Source of the DNA: Arion vulgaris
Taxonomy: Eukaryota > Mollusca > Gastropoda > Stylommatophora > Arionidae
Direction of reading: 5' to 3'
Assembly: GCA_020796225.1 (NCBI GenBank)
Contig: CM036759.1
Coordinates: 20,781,813 to 20,845,812, forward strand
Length of the DNA: 64,000 bases
Below the pieces are notes generated by a model. It searched no databases. It was given only the letters and a program-made list of their open reading frames with translations, and was not told the origin of the DNA. Both the position numbers and the translations under genes were made by a program. Positions 10,931 to 21,385 of this stretch are shown in pieces. The stretch's first letter is position 1. Each line of letters begins with the position of its first letter.

Positions 10931-11265
10931 TGAAAAACATAAAGAAATGTCACACAGCATACAGGTATTCGCAAGGTGCCTGCTAATGGAAATTGCCGGA
11001 ACCAATGATAATAATCTTTCTACCTGATACGACAGAGCTATGGGAAATGGGAAATGATCATCGAGAGATGTGTACCATCGCGGCAAGGAATACTATTTGC
11101 TGGACATCTATTGTAACCATCTTCCATGTTGTGGCAGCACAAGATGGTGACCTTTTAGTAAACATAGTGTAGCGAATACTTTTCCTAAGGGCTATTCGTT
11201 ACTTACGGATTCAGACAACAATAACTGTTCGATTAACAAATTGGTTTTTTTAACGACTATTCACC
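10931..11265. other. Intergenic, no gene seen
   Basis: No repeat or coding frame recognised. Confidence 0.45.
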
Positions 11266-11880
11266 CAACTGCTTCTTCTTCTCCTTCAATGATCCAGCTG
11301 GACTTGGGATCTTGTCTTTCGGCACAATGCTATGTAGTGGTATCTGCATGTTTCTTAAGTTGTTCTTTCTTCTTCTTCTTCTTCTTTTGTCGTCACACTG
11401 CTACCGGGCTGCTGCCCAGTGTTGTGCTTTTCTGCTTTTGTCTTGCGCTGTTCTGATTGCTATTTTTACTCTTTGACAGGATTCTGCTATGCCATCTAAC
11501 CATCTTTTTCGTGGTCTTAGTGGCTCTTTTGTTCCGTTTAATGTGTTCCATTTATCTGACCTTGGAGGAAGGAGGATCTTCCTGACATCATCTAGTGCTT
11601 CGCACCTGAAGAGGTGGTGGTAAACCGTTTCATGATGATGTGCACACAGCTAGCACTCTGAAGTATGTTGTGATTGAATTATGTTCATGTGATTATTCAG
11701 TGTTATGTGTTGGGTTCGGAGTCTAAAAGTGGTGCTCTGATCTCTTCTTATAAGGTGGTTGATGTTGTCATTGGGGTTAGGGTTGGCTATGTGTCTGTAA
11801 ACCTCTCTTCTCGTGTCTCTAACGGTCCATCTGTTCAGCCAAATTTCACAATTCACAATTTACAAACGTTTAGCAATATC
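11266..11880 (-). mobile_element. LINE-A, 3' end interrupted by LINE-B
   Basis: The minus strand encodes the LINE-A tail REVYRHIANPNPNDNINHLI and RLRTQHITLNNHMN. The 3' end at 11266-11290 is a (GAA)-rich tract followed by the block CAATGATCCAGC, as at 30500-30520. The sequence is broken at about 11362 by a LINE-B 3' end and resumes at about 11531. The intact LINE-A copy at 30630-30650 shows the uninterrupted order. Confidence 0.85.
11363..11530 (-). mobile_element. LINE-B 3' end nested in LINE-A
   Basis: It begins with (TTC)n and TTTTGTCGTCACACTGCTAC and runs into the antisense of the GRPRKRW region. The flanks GTTCTTTC and GCTCTTTT probably reflect a short target duplication, since the uninterrupted LINE-A has a single GTTCTTTT here. 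Confidence 0.8.
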
Positions 11881-12304
11881 AGATAAATATACACCATGCA
11901 TGCAAATCTACTCAACTTCACTGAAAAAGTCGTAATATTTTGTCGTTCTGTTTTGTTTGTTGATATTTTATTTTTGTTCTCTGTATATTTTCAGCACAAA
12001 ACAATACATTACAAACTGCACTTATAATCTTGCAGTTAATGTAAAAAAAATTAAGGCTAGATACTTTTTAAAAGCGTCTCTCATTTCAAATGTGTAATCA
12101 CTTTGAATGGTTCTAAAAACTTCATCGTCCACAGTTTCCAAAAATAGCTGAAACGGAATATAAATCTTGTGTTACTTTCAATTCTCATGTGTGTGTATGC
12201 GTGTGTGTGTGTGTGCTTGGAGATAAATGCAAGGTTATTCATACGAGTGCATTCTGACATACCTCTTCTGAGTATATGATTGAATGTATATATGTATAAA
12301 ACAA
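11881..12304. other. Intergenic, with a (TG)n tract
   Basis: Contains a short TG microsatellite at about 12187-12213. No gene is seen. Confidence 0.5.
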
Positions 12305-12440
12305 GTGTATTTAACCAGCGAGCCACAGTAACCATCAGTATGCATACCCTTCGAGATCTGTTGGGGGCGACTGAGCACCTATGGATCTGCCCGGAGTGCT
12401 GTGACGCCAGTTCAGTAACCAATAACCAATATATAAAACA
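12305..12440 (+). mobile_element. LINE-K, 3' end
   Basis: It matches the LINE-K ends at 13676-13800 and 41390-41530: a segment encoding FNQRATVTISMHTLRDLLG, then a run to AGTAACCAATAACCAATA, the CCAATAA-type tail of this family. The copy is only about 135 bp long. Confidence 0.8.
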
Positions 12441-13250
12441 GAGCACTTCGACTATTGAAGTAGAAATTTTGTGGGGCCTCCATGCGCCAATAGCATAAAG
12501 GGACAACGCGTGAGATGGCACTGATCAAGACCTTACCCCAGTTCCACGTGGTGGCCCTGGAAACAGTGAGAGGATCATTAGCTTAGTGGTAGGGATCGAG
12601 GAAGCTACAGGTAGCAGTTCAAGTACAGAAGCGTTATACAGGTCCAAAATCCTAAATAAATGCACGCATTTCCAGGCCGCTGTGTGATGAAAAGTTGCTC
12701 AAATGCAAAGCAAATGTAGGAAATAATAGCGTACGAGTTTGTCTCTGAGCGAATACCAAGTCCTCCGGAGTCAATGGCCGCACTATAATTGCCAGCTGTG
12801 GATAAGAACCCATGAGAACGATGTAACGTCAAAGGTCTCAGCACAATTGTCAGCTCTCGGTAAATGTCTTTGAGAACACTGTAACGTATCGTGGCGACAC
12901 ACGGGAAGATTGCAGTAAACTCCGTATCGTAGACCACGCGCGGATACATCTACTGGGTAAGGTTGGCCGAGCGCAAAACCTAAGGTCGTGCACTTGTGCC
13001 TAACGAAACTGCCCTCCCTGTGAGAAACGAGCAAGGTACTGTTGCACGAGCGTCTTAGTACTTTCTCTTCTCATGCCATGTAATCTATATGTGCATATGT
13101 TGCATGTATTCAAGTTATATATTTACTTATTTTTATAGTTTCTCTTCTTTTCTATTTCCTGTTTTTATGTGTGCTTTTTTGTGTTACATTTATTTCGTTA
13201 TTCGTTTTTATTCCCAGATTTTCATCAGAACGTTTGAATGTCTCCGTATG
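12441..13250. other. Unassigned sequence with a weak internal duplication
   Basis: Two related blocks containing CGATGTAACGTC and CACTGTAACGTA lie about 60 bp apart (12790-12890). A tRNA-like A box (TAGCTTAGTGGTAGG) near 12580 hints at a SINE head, but I found no second copy. Long minus-strand frames here have no recognisable domain. Confidence 0.35.
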
Positions 13251-13400
13251 TTGTCGTCCATATGTTTTTTTTTTAATTCGTCACTCCTGTTGTTCGTTTG
13301 CTTGATAAAGGTTTTGTTGGTCGAAACGATGCTGTATATTTTCATTGTTTTTGTAATTTGTAAAACTACAGTACTTTGTGATTACATGTTTCAACAATTC
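13251..13400 (+). repeat. Repeat G
   Basis: The block with GCTTGATAAAGG, GGTCGAAACGATGCTG and a conserved end ACAGTACTTTGTGATTAC recurs inverted at 37655-37765, and its last 31 bases recur at 23715-23745. The motif of 'GATAAAGG...TTGGTCGAAACG' is reminiscent of the ends of some Penelope-like or other retroelements, but I cannot assign it. Confidence 0.6.
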
Positions 13401-13554
13401 CTCTGAACCGCAAATAGTTAGGAAACCGGTAAATCTAAAGCCTTAAACGTCATAACTGATGTACTCAACTATTGCATTATAAAATTCAAACTCTTTCACA
13501 AACATGTTTCTCCATTGACAAATGTTTGAAGGAAGATGACTCAACAAGCTATCT

Positions 13555-15052
13555 GGTAAAGTTTGTTCCTGTTTATCCAAGGTTCCTTGATGACACAATT
13601 CTCATAGCTACAAATGAACAAGATCTACAAGACTTGATAGGCATATTAGTAAGAGAAAGGGAAAAGAAAGGATTATTGTTGTTATTGGTTACTAAACTGA
13701 TGTCATTGCACTCCGGGCAGACTCATAGGTTCTCAGTCTCCCCAACAGATATCGAAGAGTATGCATACTGATGGTTCCTGTGGCTCGCTGATTAAACACA
13801 CCTCTCACTCTGCCTCTCGGGCATCCAGTTCGACTTGAACAACGGGTAACTCCAAACTGTCTAAATCGCTTGATCGATTCAACATCGAATTTAGTGTTCT
13901 CAACCAACAGACAGTCGCGAAGAGACCGAAGAATATACCCTTTATCCATCTTCAACTCCCCAATAATCGATGCTGTTGATGCAAACCTGTCCGTACTTTC
14001 CGAACGTATACTGCGGCAGACTGCCAGATAGAAGACTGCTAGGACTCCTTTCCTGCAACCACCTTGGTGGAATGAAAATGTTGAAAAAGCATGGCTGGCA
14101 AAAGAGGCTGCTACAGAGTCATAGCAGAGAGCTCGAAAGAAGCGATCTAGAAATATGTGTGATGTGGCTGAAAAGTCTGCTATTCGCCACAAAGCCACTG
14201 GGGATTTCAAAGTATTGGCTAGTGAGGCAAAGAGTGGGTTATGGGAGACTTTCATAACACAAGTCTGTGGCGACAAGTCTCTATATCATTTTTGGCAGTT
14301 TCATCGCAAAATGAACAGGAAGAATACCAGCCAGTCTTTTTCTACTTTACGTGACTCGTCAGGAGCCGTCTTGACAACAGATGCAAAAAAGGGGCAGAGG
14401 TTCCTTAATCGTTTCGTGGAACAGACAGAAAAAGGGGATAAAACTGACCGTCATAATATCATAAGTGCTCTTCGTGATATTACTAGCTCTGGAGAACCTT
14501 ACATTGACTTAATAACAAAGGAGGATGTTGTTAATGCACTCAAGGCAAGCAACAGCACCGCTCCAGGGCCTGATGGTGTCCAATATCATCACATCAAACA
14601 GCTGGACGAGACTGTTATTAATGCAGTTGTGATGGATTTTAATAAAAGTGTACAGAATGCTGTGGTACCCGAGGATTGACTTCATAGTTATTTACGACCG
14701 CTCCACAAACATGGGAAGGATCCTAAACTACTCAGCAACTACCGCATACTCACCTTGCAAAATGTATATGGCAAATTACTAGAGAAGATAGTGGCCAGAA
14801 AGGTAATGTGTCACTTAGAGAAAGAAAGGATTAAGCATGAATATACAGAAAACAGAGGTTATGATTATCTCCAAGAAACAGGAAACACCATAATGTAATA
14901 TCAAAATAAATAACACAACACTGAAACAAGTCCATCGATTCAAGTATCTGGTAATATTCCTAACATCAGATGGAATATGTACAACAGAGATTAGGAGTTG
15001 AATAGCTCAAGCGATAGCAGCTTTTATAAGAATGTAGAACACACTGAATGCT
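13555..15052 (+). mobile_element. LINE-H reverse transcriptase fragment, split by LINE-K
   Basis: The first half (13555-13675) encodes the RT palm block FLDDTILIATNEQDLQDL followed by a REREKKG segment. The second half (14834-15052) continues the family's order with MNIQKTEVMIISKKQETP and a KYL-type block. A twin-primed LINE-K with a 13-bp target duplication lies between them. Several stops make it a pseudogene. Confidence 0.8.
13676..14820 (-). mobile_element. LINE-K insertion with 5' inversion (twin priming)
   Basis: Direct repeats AAAGAAAGGATTA at 13663-13675 and 14821-14833 bound a 1145-bp insertion. From 13676 to about 14000 the element lies on the minus strand: the CAATAA-type tail, then the ISMHTLRYLLGRL block and the end of RNase H (DRFASTASII). 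From about 14005 to 14820 the same element lies on the plus strand, with a linker beginning PPWWNEN and the start of the RT domain (KASNSTAPGPDGVQYHHIKQ). This is the layout left by twin-primed reverse transcription. Confidence 0.85.
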
Positions 15053-15125
15053 AAGGCGGAGATCGGAGCACCTATGGACATGTTCAGAGTGCTATGATGA
15101 TAGTCCTTATGTAACTGGCAACTGA
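15053..15125 (+). mobile_element. LINE-J, terminal 3' fragment
   Basis: About 73 bp matching the last bases of LINE-J (GGAGATCGGAGCACCTATGG to the GATGATAGTCC motif). Confidence 0.75.
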
Positions 15126-15134
15126 AGTCCAATA

Positions 15135-15290
15135 TTCCATGCCTCTATCAACAAAGTTCGTTTCATGGATTCGCTAGGGCGTCCTCTCTTTCTTAAACCC
15201 TTTGCATACCACGGCAATATCTGCTTTGGTATTCTTTGATCATTTGTTCTGAAGCTATGCCCAACATATCTTCATCTTCTATATATTTAC
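15135..15290 (-). mobile_element. LINE-M, 3' fragment
   Basis: Matches the LINE-M ends at 46845-46985 and 51205-51430 (block CTCTCTTTCTTAAACCC and the following GCATACCACGGCAATATC). In reverse it encodes part of a GRP-type LINE tail. Confidence 0.6.
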
Positions 15291-15566
15291 ATATAACAAT
15301 GAACATTAAAACCTTAGTGAAAGAACATAAACTCCAAGCTTACCGCTATGTGACTTTTCTTCAACCCATTGATAGTAAAATGAAAAGCTTCAAGATTTTT
15401 TAAATATTCGTGACAGGAATACTGATCCTCCAACAGGGAAATTGTCATTGTAAATGCGTCTGTTACTCTACGTATGTGCGTAATGAATAAAGGGTAGCCC
15501 ATCCATTGATCCATTTTTAAAATTGCCCCGTCCTTTGTTGTGAAAAACAGCTTCTGTGTTTCAGGA

Positions 15567-15721
15567 ACATGCTCGAACAGTCTGGGATAATAGTTGAAGT
15601 CTGAACAGTAAAATAATTTAAACAGACAAAGAAGTCAGGATAAGGATATGCTCGAACAGTCTGGGATAATAGTTGAAGTCTGAACAGTAAAATAATTTAA
15701 ACAGACAAAGAAGTCAGGATA
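15567..15721. repeat. Tandem duplication, two 79-bp units
   Basis: The segment containing GCTCGAACAGTCTGGGATAA is repeated once with a 79-bp period and almost no differences, so the duplication is recent. Sequence around it (15300-15566) shows no gene. Confidence 0.9.
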
Positions 15722-15884
15722 AACTTACACTAAGAAGAGAAACAACAAGAAGACAAAGTAAAATATGTCAGCTATATTTAAGTAGACATCGTTACGGAAT
15801 ATGAATTGGCAAGAGAAAGAACATATTTTTAAAATACATCATGGATAAGAAATGAATTGAAAATATAAGTAAAAGAGAACACAC

Positions 15885-15891
<7 letters not shown>

Positions 15892-15953
<62 letters not shown>
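15892..15953. repeat. (TA)n microsatellite
   Basis: An uninterrupted TA run of about 62 bp. It abuts the LINE-C end at 15955. Confidence 0.95.
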
Positions 15954-15954
<1 letters not shown>

Positions 15955-15955
<1 letters not shown>

Positions 15956-16445
15956 TTCCACCCAACAGTCCTCCGGAATTTCTCTCTCTCATAGACCAGA
16001 TTGTCCTGCCTCTGCAACCGTCAAGTTCAAACCATCAGTTAAATGTTGAATCCATCTCGCCGTGTGGCGCCAGGGCCTGCAAGGAAGCAAAGAATAGTAC
16101 CACTGCAACCTACAATGCATGTCGTAAGAGGCGACTGATGTAGGCTCTAGGGATGCTGACCTAGTAAATAAAAAGCAGCGCAGAAATCGAATGTGCTGGT
16201 CTACTTGTAGGCGCATAACTGGCACAACATACAATCGCTCTTAGGCTCAGATCACATATTAATCACACAGAGTAGTTGACAAGTGGTCGATGTGGAGCTT
16301 TCGAAAAAGAAGAATCCATATTCTTCGCGGTCTTCCTTTTCTTCTCTTTGCCCGTATGTCTCCTTCCATGACGGTCTTCTCCAGCCTTCCATGTCTTTTA
16401 TATGTCCAAAATACATTAATTTTCTTTTTCTTATTTGTAGCATCG
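15955..16445 (-). mobile_element. LINE-C, 3' end split by SINE-E
   Basis: Minus-strand blocks MLQIRKRKLMYFGHIKDMEG (16390-16443) and, beyond the SINE, LTDGLNLTVAEAGQ with RERNSGGLLGG/FRRTVGWK frames (15960-16040) form the LINE-C C-terminus. The same order is seen at 28966-29430 and 52880-53090. Confidence 0.8.
16056..16311 (+). mobile_element. SINE-E, nested in LINE-C
   Basis: 256 bp bounded by the 8-bp direct repeat GAATCCAT at 16048-16055 and 16312-16319. It contains the family blocks CATGTCGTAAGAGGCGACTG and CTCTTAGGCTCAGATCACAT and ends in an AAGAAGAA tail. Confidence 0.9.
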
Positions 16446-16599
16446 GACAGTTTTCTTTGCTTTTGAGTTATTTCTGGATAGATCTATTTGTTCCAGATAT
16501 ACTCTGTGCAAGATATACGAAGGACTCTTCTGTAACACTTATATTCAAAAGTTCTATATGTTTTTCCACTGCCTTTTAAAATGCCCGTGCTTCACACCC

Positions 16600-16648
16600 A
16601 TACTATATATATATATATATACATAACATATATATATATATATATAGA
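16600..16648. repeat. (TA)n microsatellite, interrupted
   Basis: TA-rich run with one short interruption (ACATAACA). Confidence 0.9.
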
Positions 16649-16649
16649 G

Positions 16650-17235
16650 TGTCTTAAAGCATCACTACACTTCATATGTAGGACAACTTGAAAAATGAAG
16701 CTCACGACGTCATCAAAATAAATGTGCTAAAACAAAGTAGTGAAATTAGTAACAATAATTACTGCTAAGGTCTACTATTGTTTTTGGTGGGTAAAATGGA
16801 AAGAACCAATGAATTATTCACTATAATAGATGTGGGAAATATCCACCAAGGGCTTCAAGACATGTCTGTACATGTTTATTTATATTGTCAAATACCCTCT
16901 GCAATGTGTCTGTTGATATTACTCCCGTCGAAGACTGTTTTGAGTGAAAAGAATTATTCCAGCAGACAACAGTCATTCACTCACTGCATATTGCGTCACA
17001 ATTGACTAAGAAACACATTTTGGATGAAGTCATGTACTTTGTTTTACATTTATTCTACATAAAAGTGTTTGAGATTATACAAGCACCCGTGTGTGTATAT
17101 ATATAGCCCTATCGTGTGTGTATGTATGCAGTGGGTGAGTGTGTATCCTCTAACGGTGCTTAACGTGTCGTTTTTGAAGGTCTTCAGTACTCTAAGGACT
17201 CTTTGAACATACATGATGAGTCTTGAGCTATTGAA
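16650..17235. other. Intergenic, no gene seen
   Basis: No repeat match or credible coding frame. TG/TA-rich stretches occur near 17085-17130. Confidence 0.45.
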
Positions 17236-17360
17236 ATGAATGAAACTCGTGGCATATCCTAAAGGACGTAGCCATCAACCACAGTAAACAGGTCGTTGAT
17301 TTTCTAGGCACTACTTATACGTTCAGTAGTTGCGATTGCTTTCTGAACGTGAGGTTTATT
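17236..17360 (-). mobile_element. SINE-R, 3' fragment
   Basis: Reverse complement of the SINE-R 3' half, nearly identical to the copy at 7862-7995. Confidence 0.8.
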
Positions 17361-17548
17361 TACCTTTGAAAAATCACGAAACAAATAAGCCAGACAGATC
17401 TTGGAAGAGGACACCTAACTAGTATCCCGTTCTCCAGGTTTGGGGTTGAGGCACAGTTAGCAACACTAGCAATTTTAAAATCAACCTATGGAAACATCCA
17501 TAAGATATCAATTTTGTCCCTGATGAACATTCTTAGCTTGGAGCTAGT

Positions 17549-17650
17549 GTGAATGTCCACGATAAAAGAAGCCACAATGAAACCACTTACACGAATACGG
17601 ATGTCCAAGATGAAAGAAGCCACAATGAAACCACTTACACGAATACGGAT
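17549..17650. repeat. Tandem duplication, two 48-bp units
   Basis: The segment containing GAAGCCACAATGAAACCAC is repeated with a 48-bp period and very few changes. The repeat keeps the plus-strand frame open (two copies of RSHNETTYTNTDV). Confidence 0.85.
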
Positions 17651-17659
17651 GTTCTAACT

Positions 17660-17745
17660 GATAAACAAGAAATCAGAATTGATTTCTGGGATGTAAAAAC
17701 TATAAATGAAGCGAGACGGCTGAAACTATTAATAATGAAAGCGAG
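17660..17745 (+). mobile_element. Possible LINE endonuclease start fragment
   Basis: The plus strand reads IRIDFWDVKTINEARRLKLL, which resembles the first block of LINE endonuclease domains (I-x-x-W-N-V-R-T-M). It is short and isolated, so assignment is tentative. Confidence 0.35.
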
Positions 17746-18084
17746 GATGCATCCTCATCATCTAGTTTGTCGCTGTCGAAACCTGGCCCTAATGACAGCA
17801 GTGAGGGACTACAACAACGCTGTCTAGTGCGGTGCACGCGAGCGCCCTAGTGATACATCCCTGACGCTCTATTTTATTCATCCAGCTTTAACGTTAATCA
17901 TAATTTTTTTTAACCCTTTCGCTGCTACAAACTTTCTGAAGACGGAGCTAAAAATTATTTTCGATCAGTTCAAGATGGCGGACGTCGATTGTAATACGTT
18001 ACAATCAAACGTAGAAACAAAAGAGGACGAAGGTCAAGGCAGGGTCGGCGAGCAGGCGCACGACGAACACGGCTTAAATACGTC

Positions 18085-20985
18085 TGCTTGGGACTAAATA
18101 ATATTCGCATTGTCTACTGGAGCTGTGCAAGTGCTCATCAACGCAGGCTAATTCTTGAAACTCTTGTGTACAGAGCAGACATCGTAGCTCTTCAGGAAAC
18201 GCGACTAGGCGATGGTGGTGTGCTACGCATGACTGGTTTCCGATGTTTCTACAATAGAAGACATATGGGTCTAGCAATTCTAGTCCGTAATAGCATTGAT
18301 GTGTCGGAAGTAGACATGTCTCCATGGGATGATGACGAATTGCAACTTCAGGCGATTAAAATCTAGTCTGAAAACCGTTTGTGCTGGTCAATGTGTGTGT
18401 CTGTAATACCAAAGTGGACACACAGAAATGACAGTGTTTGAGTGATATTATAAGTCATGAGAGCAATAATGTCATTTTCTGTGGTGATTTCAAAGCAAAG
18501 GGTAGATCATGGGGCAACATTTCGTCGAACACACAGGGAGAAGAGCTCGAACTAGCACTTGAGACCACGGAATTGTTGTGCATCAATACCAGCGATGTCA
18601 CTAGAATTGCGAGTCGACCAGGAGATGAGGATAGTGTTGTTGATTTGGCACTTCTATCCCCTCCACTCATTGATCTGTGCAGATGGGGGATTGTAGGGCA
18701 CCATGGCAGTGACCACCGTCCTTGCAGCATACTGGTGAACAAAGGTAGATCAAAAAGTACAGGCCAATAACGCACTCTTTCCAGTACGACACCACTGGAC
18801 AAGACGTTGTCAGTAGAATAAGGTGTATCAAACGAGGCAAGCACATCAACAGTAGTAAATGTTGGGAACAACCACCCTGGTGGGATGACGAGGTGGAGAA
18901 GGCGTGGGTAGACAAGCGTTGTGCTGTTAGGAGGTGGCGAACTGCCAGGAAAAATGGAACTACCCATCCTGACGACATCTTGCAGTTGAAAAATGATATG
19001 AATAATAAAACAGGGCGTTTCAAAGCTCTTGCAAGGACGGTAAAAAGTGACAAGTGGGCTGAGTTCTGTCAACGGGTGAGCAACGACAAATCGTTGAATC
19101 GTAGCGTAACGAGCGGTTTTCGTCCACGATGTCTATGAGGGTTTTCACTCGGGCATTGAGACATGTGCAATTGACCTTGAAGATGCCTATAATAGAGTGC
19201 CTTTGCATTTTTAATGGTACAGCTGACGGAACTCAATATCAGCCCATTCCTCCTCAATTGGATTTTTGCGGCCCTCTTCAAGCGAAAAGTAGTGTTTAAA
19301 TGTGGCAGCTGGGCGTCATCAACAACAACAATCCACCCTGGTTTACCACAAGGGTCACCATTATCTCCGATGTTGTTCAATGCCCATACTGTGAGAATCA
19401 CAGAAGAGCAGATCACGGGTAAAGGAAAGACAATGTCATATGCAGATGATGTGTTGCTGTATCGTCAGGGTAAGGATAAAGAACAGCTTGTGGAGGAACT
19501 TCAGTCAGAACTCGACCGCATAGGTAGATGGTACGATGAAGCAGGAGCATTGGTCAACCCCCCAAAAGCAGCGGTGACATGGTTCTCTTTAAACAACCGC
19601 ATCGTCAACACTTCAACACCATCTGTGGTTTTGTGTTCAGAGGTGGTGGAACGATCACAGTCTATGAAATACCTGGGGTTGCGTTTTGATCGTAGTCTAG
19701 CTTTTACGGAACACATAGCTTATGTGATAATAAAGGCGAGGAAAGGTTTGACTGCAATGAGTGTAATGGCTGCGGCGGATTGTGAGCAGCGCCATCTTTG
19801 TCTTTTATACCAGGGTCTGGTCCTTTCTGTGCTTAAGTATGCTCTGGCGATCCTGACTCTGAGTCATAGTCAGATAGAACGACTGGAAAGAATACAGAAC
19901 GAGGTGATGCGTATTATACTTGGGTGCACTAAAGACACGTCGTGCAGGTCGATGCGCTATCTTCTTGACTATCCTACTATGGAATATAGAACACTGATGA
20001 GCCGTGCACGAACATACCTTCGAGTCAATGCTGACACACAACATCCTCTGCACATGGAAATAAAGAGACAAAACGGAAATAGGTTAAAAAGAGGAAAATC
20101 TTGGATGGGTCAAGCCGAGATCTGTATTGAACAGGTGTGTACACTTGAAGAAATTGATTCCGGTGAAGAATTAATACCAGAGCCAACAGGAATCAATACA
20201 TCATTTTCGGTATGAATCAAACTTGATAAAGAATGCAGACAACACAACCCACTTGTCGTGGAGGCAGCAGTTCAGACATTTCTGAGAACGCATCTGAGCA
20301 TGATGTAATCATTTATACGGATGGTTCGGTGATTCGACATGTGCGGAGCTCGTGGACTTTCACTGCTCAGGTCGGAGATGTCGTGAAGGAAGACAGTGGT
20401 GGTTTTGCCGTGACTACGAGCAGTCTCGCTATGGAAATCATGGCGGTTACTAAAGCGATGATTTTGCTGGAATTACAGACTTTATCCATGCATGTTTTCT
20501 CAGTGACTCAATGAGTATGCTCAGGAAGATTGAAACAGGATGGGCTAGGAGACACTGGACGGAGTCGCTGGGGAGGTCTAGGCTGACAAAGATCACTTTT
20601 ATTTTTGTGCCAGGGCATGCAGGTGTAAGGGGAATGAACGTGCGGATAGGCTTGCAGGTATGGCTGCTGTACAAAGCGGAGGAACAATGGACCAGGCTGA
20701 TATTATAAATTCCTTAAGGGAGAGAGGGCGTGTACATGATTCGCGGTGAATCTACAACTCTAACCAGACTGCAGGAACTCAAAGTTAAGTGTGGTGTAGC
20801 TCGACAAGAACGCTACGCTAGCAGACAAAGAAGAATTGTAAACCAACAAAGAACCGGTGTCATTAGTCGCCACACGCTGAGGGACATACTGAGGGAGAGA
20901 TCGAAGCACTTATGGACTAATTTGTTCGACGTGCAGTGATGAGGATCCAGCGACTAAACTAAACTAAAACTAAACTGTTTCTAGG
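18085..20985 (+). mobile_element. LINE-J2, near full-length degenerate ORF2
   Basis: In order on the plus strand: an AP-type endonuclease with VALQETRLGDGG (about 18190), FCGDFKAKGRSWG (about 18480) and HHGSDHRP (about 18700); a linker with PPWWDDEVEKAWVDKR (18870-18920); a gap where the N-terminal RT blocks are missing (near 19110-19200); the rest of the RT; an RNase H domain; and a 3' end of ACTAAA units at 20955-20975. The endonuclease, RT and RNase H are in several frames. It is the longest LINE in the window. Confidence 0.85.
19214..20215 (+). pseudogene. Reverse transcriptase segment of LINE-J2
   Basis: A continuous 333-codon frame covering the RT from the fingers-palm region to the thumb and connection. 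It shows HPGLPQGSPLSPMLFN, then the catalytic MSYADDVLLYRQG, and later WFSLNNRIV and MKYLGLRFDRSL. The two catalytic aspartates of the YADD box are intact. The upstream RT blocks containing the first catalytic Asp are damaged or deleted, so the domain cannot be active as it stands. It is followed at 20233 by RNase H with YTDGSVIRH, which breaks by frameshift near 20514. Confidence 0.85.
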
Positions 20986-21043
20986 TCATAGACGTGAATG
21001 TACGCCTATAGCAGTGACAGTAGAAATGTTTAAAGGGTTTTAA

Positions 21044-21262
21044 AGCCGAAGGATTAACTTCATTGCACCGGGTTTTAGCCCATCTGGCTCGGCCCCTCTC
21101 CGCAGAAATGGCACGCCATCTGCCAAGAGTATTGCACAAAGCACGAACTTCGTAGCTCCGGCAGCAATCCTAGGGTCTCTGGAAAAAACTGCACTCGTGA
21201 ACAGAATGCCGCGATCCGGATTCGAACCACCGACCTTCGACTCGCAAGGCAAAGGGCTTAAC
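21044..21262 (-). mobile_element. SINE-S, complete or nearly so
   Basis: Inverted copy of the element at 22950-23165. The minus strand carries the tRNA-like head with a B box GGTTCGAATCC (here 21215-21228) and the body with GGGACCGAGCC-like and CCGGTGCAATGAAG blocks. Confidence 0.85.
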
Positions 21263-21385
21263 AAAATGTATAACCTGTTAACATGTCTTTAGCCCACAGA
21301 GGAGAGATAATAACAGACGTGGTAATGCGTCTTTAGCAGTGAATGGGAAAACGTATATATACGTCCTTAGCAGCTAAAGTGTTTC

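Larger units (their letters stand above)
17910..21385. other. Candidate piggyBac-like frame around the LINE-J2 insertion
   Basis: TTAA followed by CCCTTTCGCTGCTA lies at 17910-17927. At 21368-21382 an inverted partner (inward CACTTTAGCTGCTAAGG) is present, and motifs like GTCTTTAGCAG recur at 21010-21380. A short frame MADVDCNTLQSNVETKEDEG starts at 17974. This looks like the ends of a piggyBac-type element interrupted by LINE-J2 and SINE-S. The right TTAA is missing, so it stays a hypothesis. Confidence 0.3.

Noticed and set aside
12570..12650. Another tRNA-headed SINE
   Set aside because: An A-box-like TAGCTTAGTGGTAGG is present but the B box is poor and no second copy exists in the window.
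12081..13034. Several minus-strand frames of 83-146 residues
   Set aside because: No domain, no shared repeat and low-complexity Thr-His runs over a TG tract; no support for a gene.
13089..13406. Hydrophobic 105-residue frame as a membrane protein
   Set aside because: It is a T-rich stretch and its second half is repeat G, which recurs elsewhere.
13692..14276. 194-residue minus-strand frame as one protein
   Set aside because: It runs across the inversion junction of the twin-primed LINE-K; only the part below about 14000 is sense sequence.
15792..16017. Open frames with long Ile-Tyr runs
   Set aside because: They are translations of the (TA)n microsatellite.
18455..19072. 205-residue minus-strand frame
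   Set aside because: It is antisense to the endonuclease and linker of LINE-J2, which is clearly coding-like on the plus strand.
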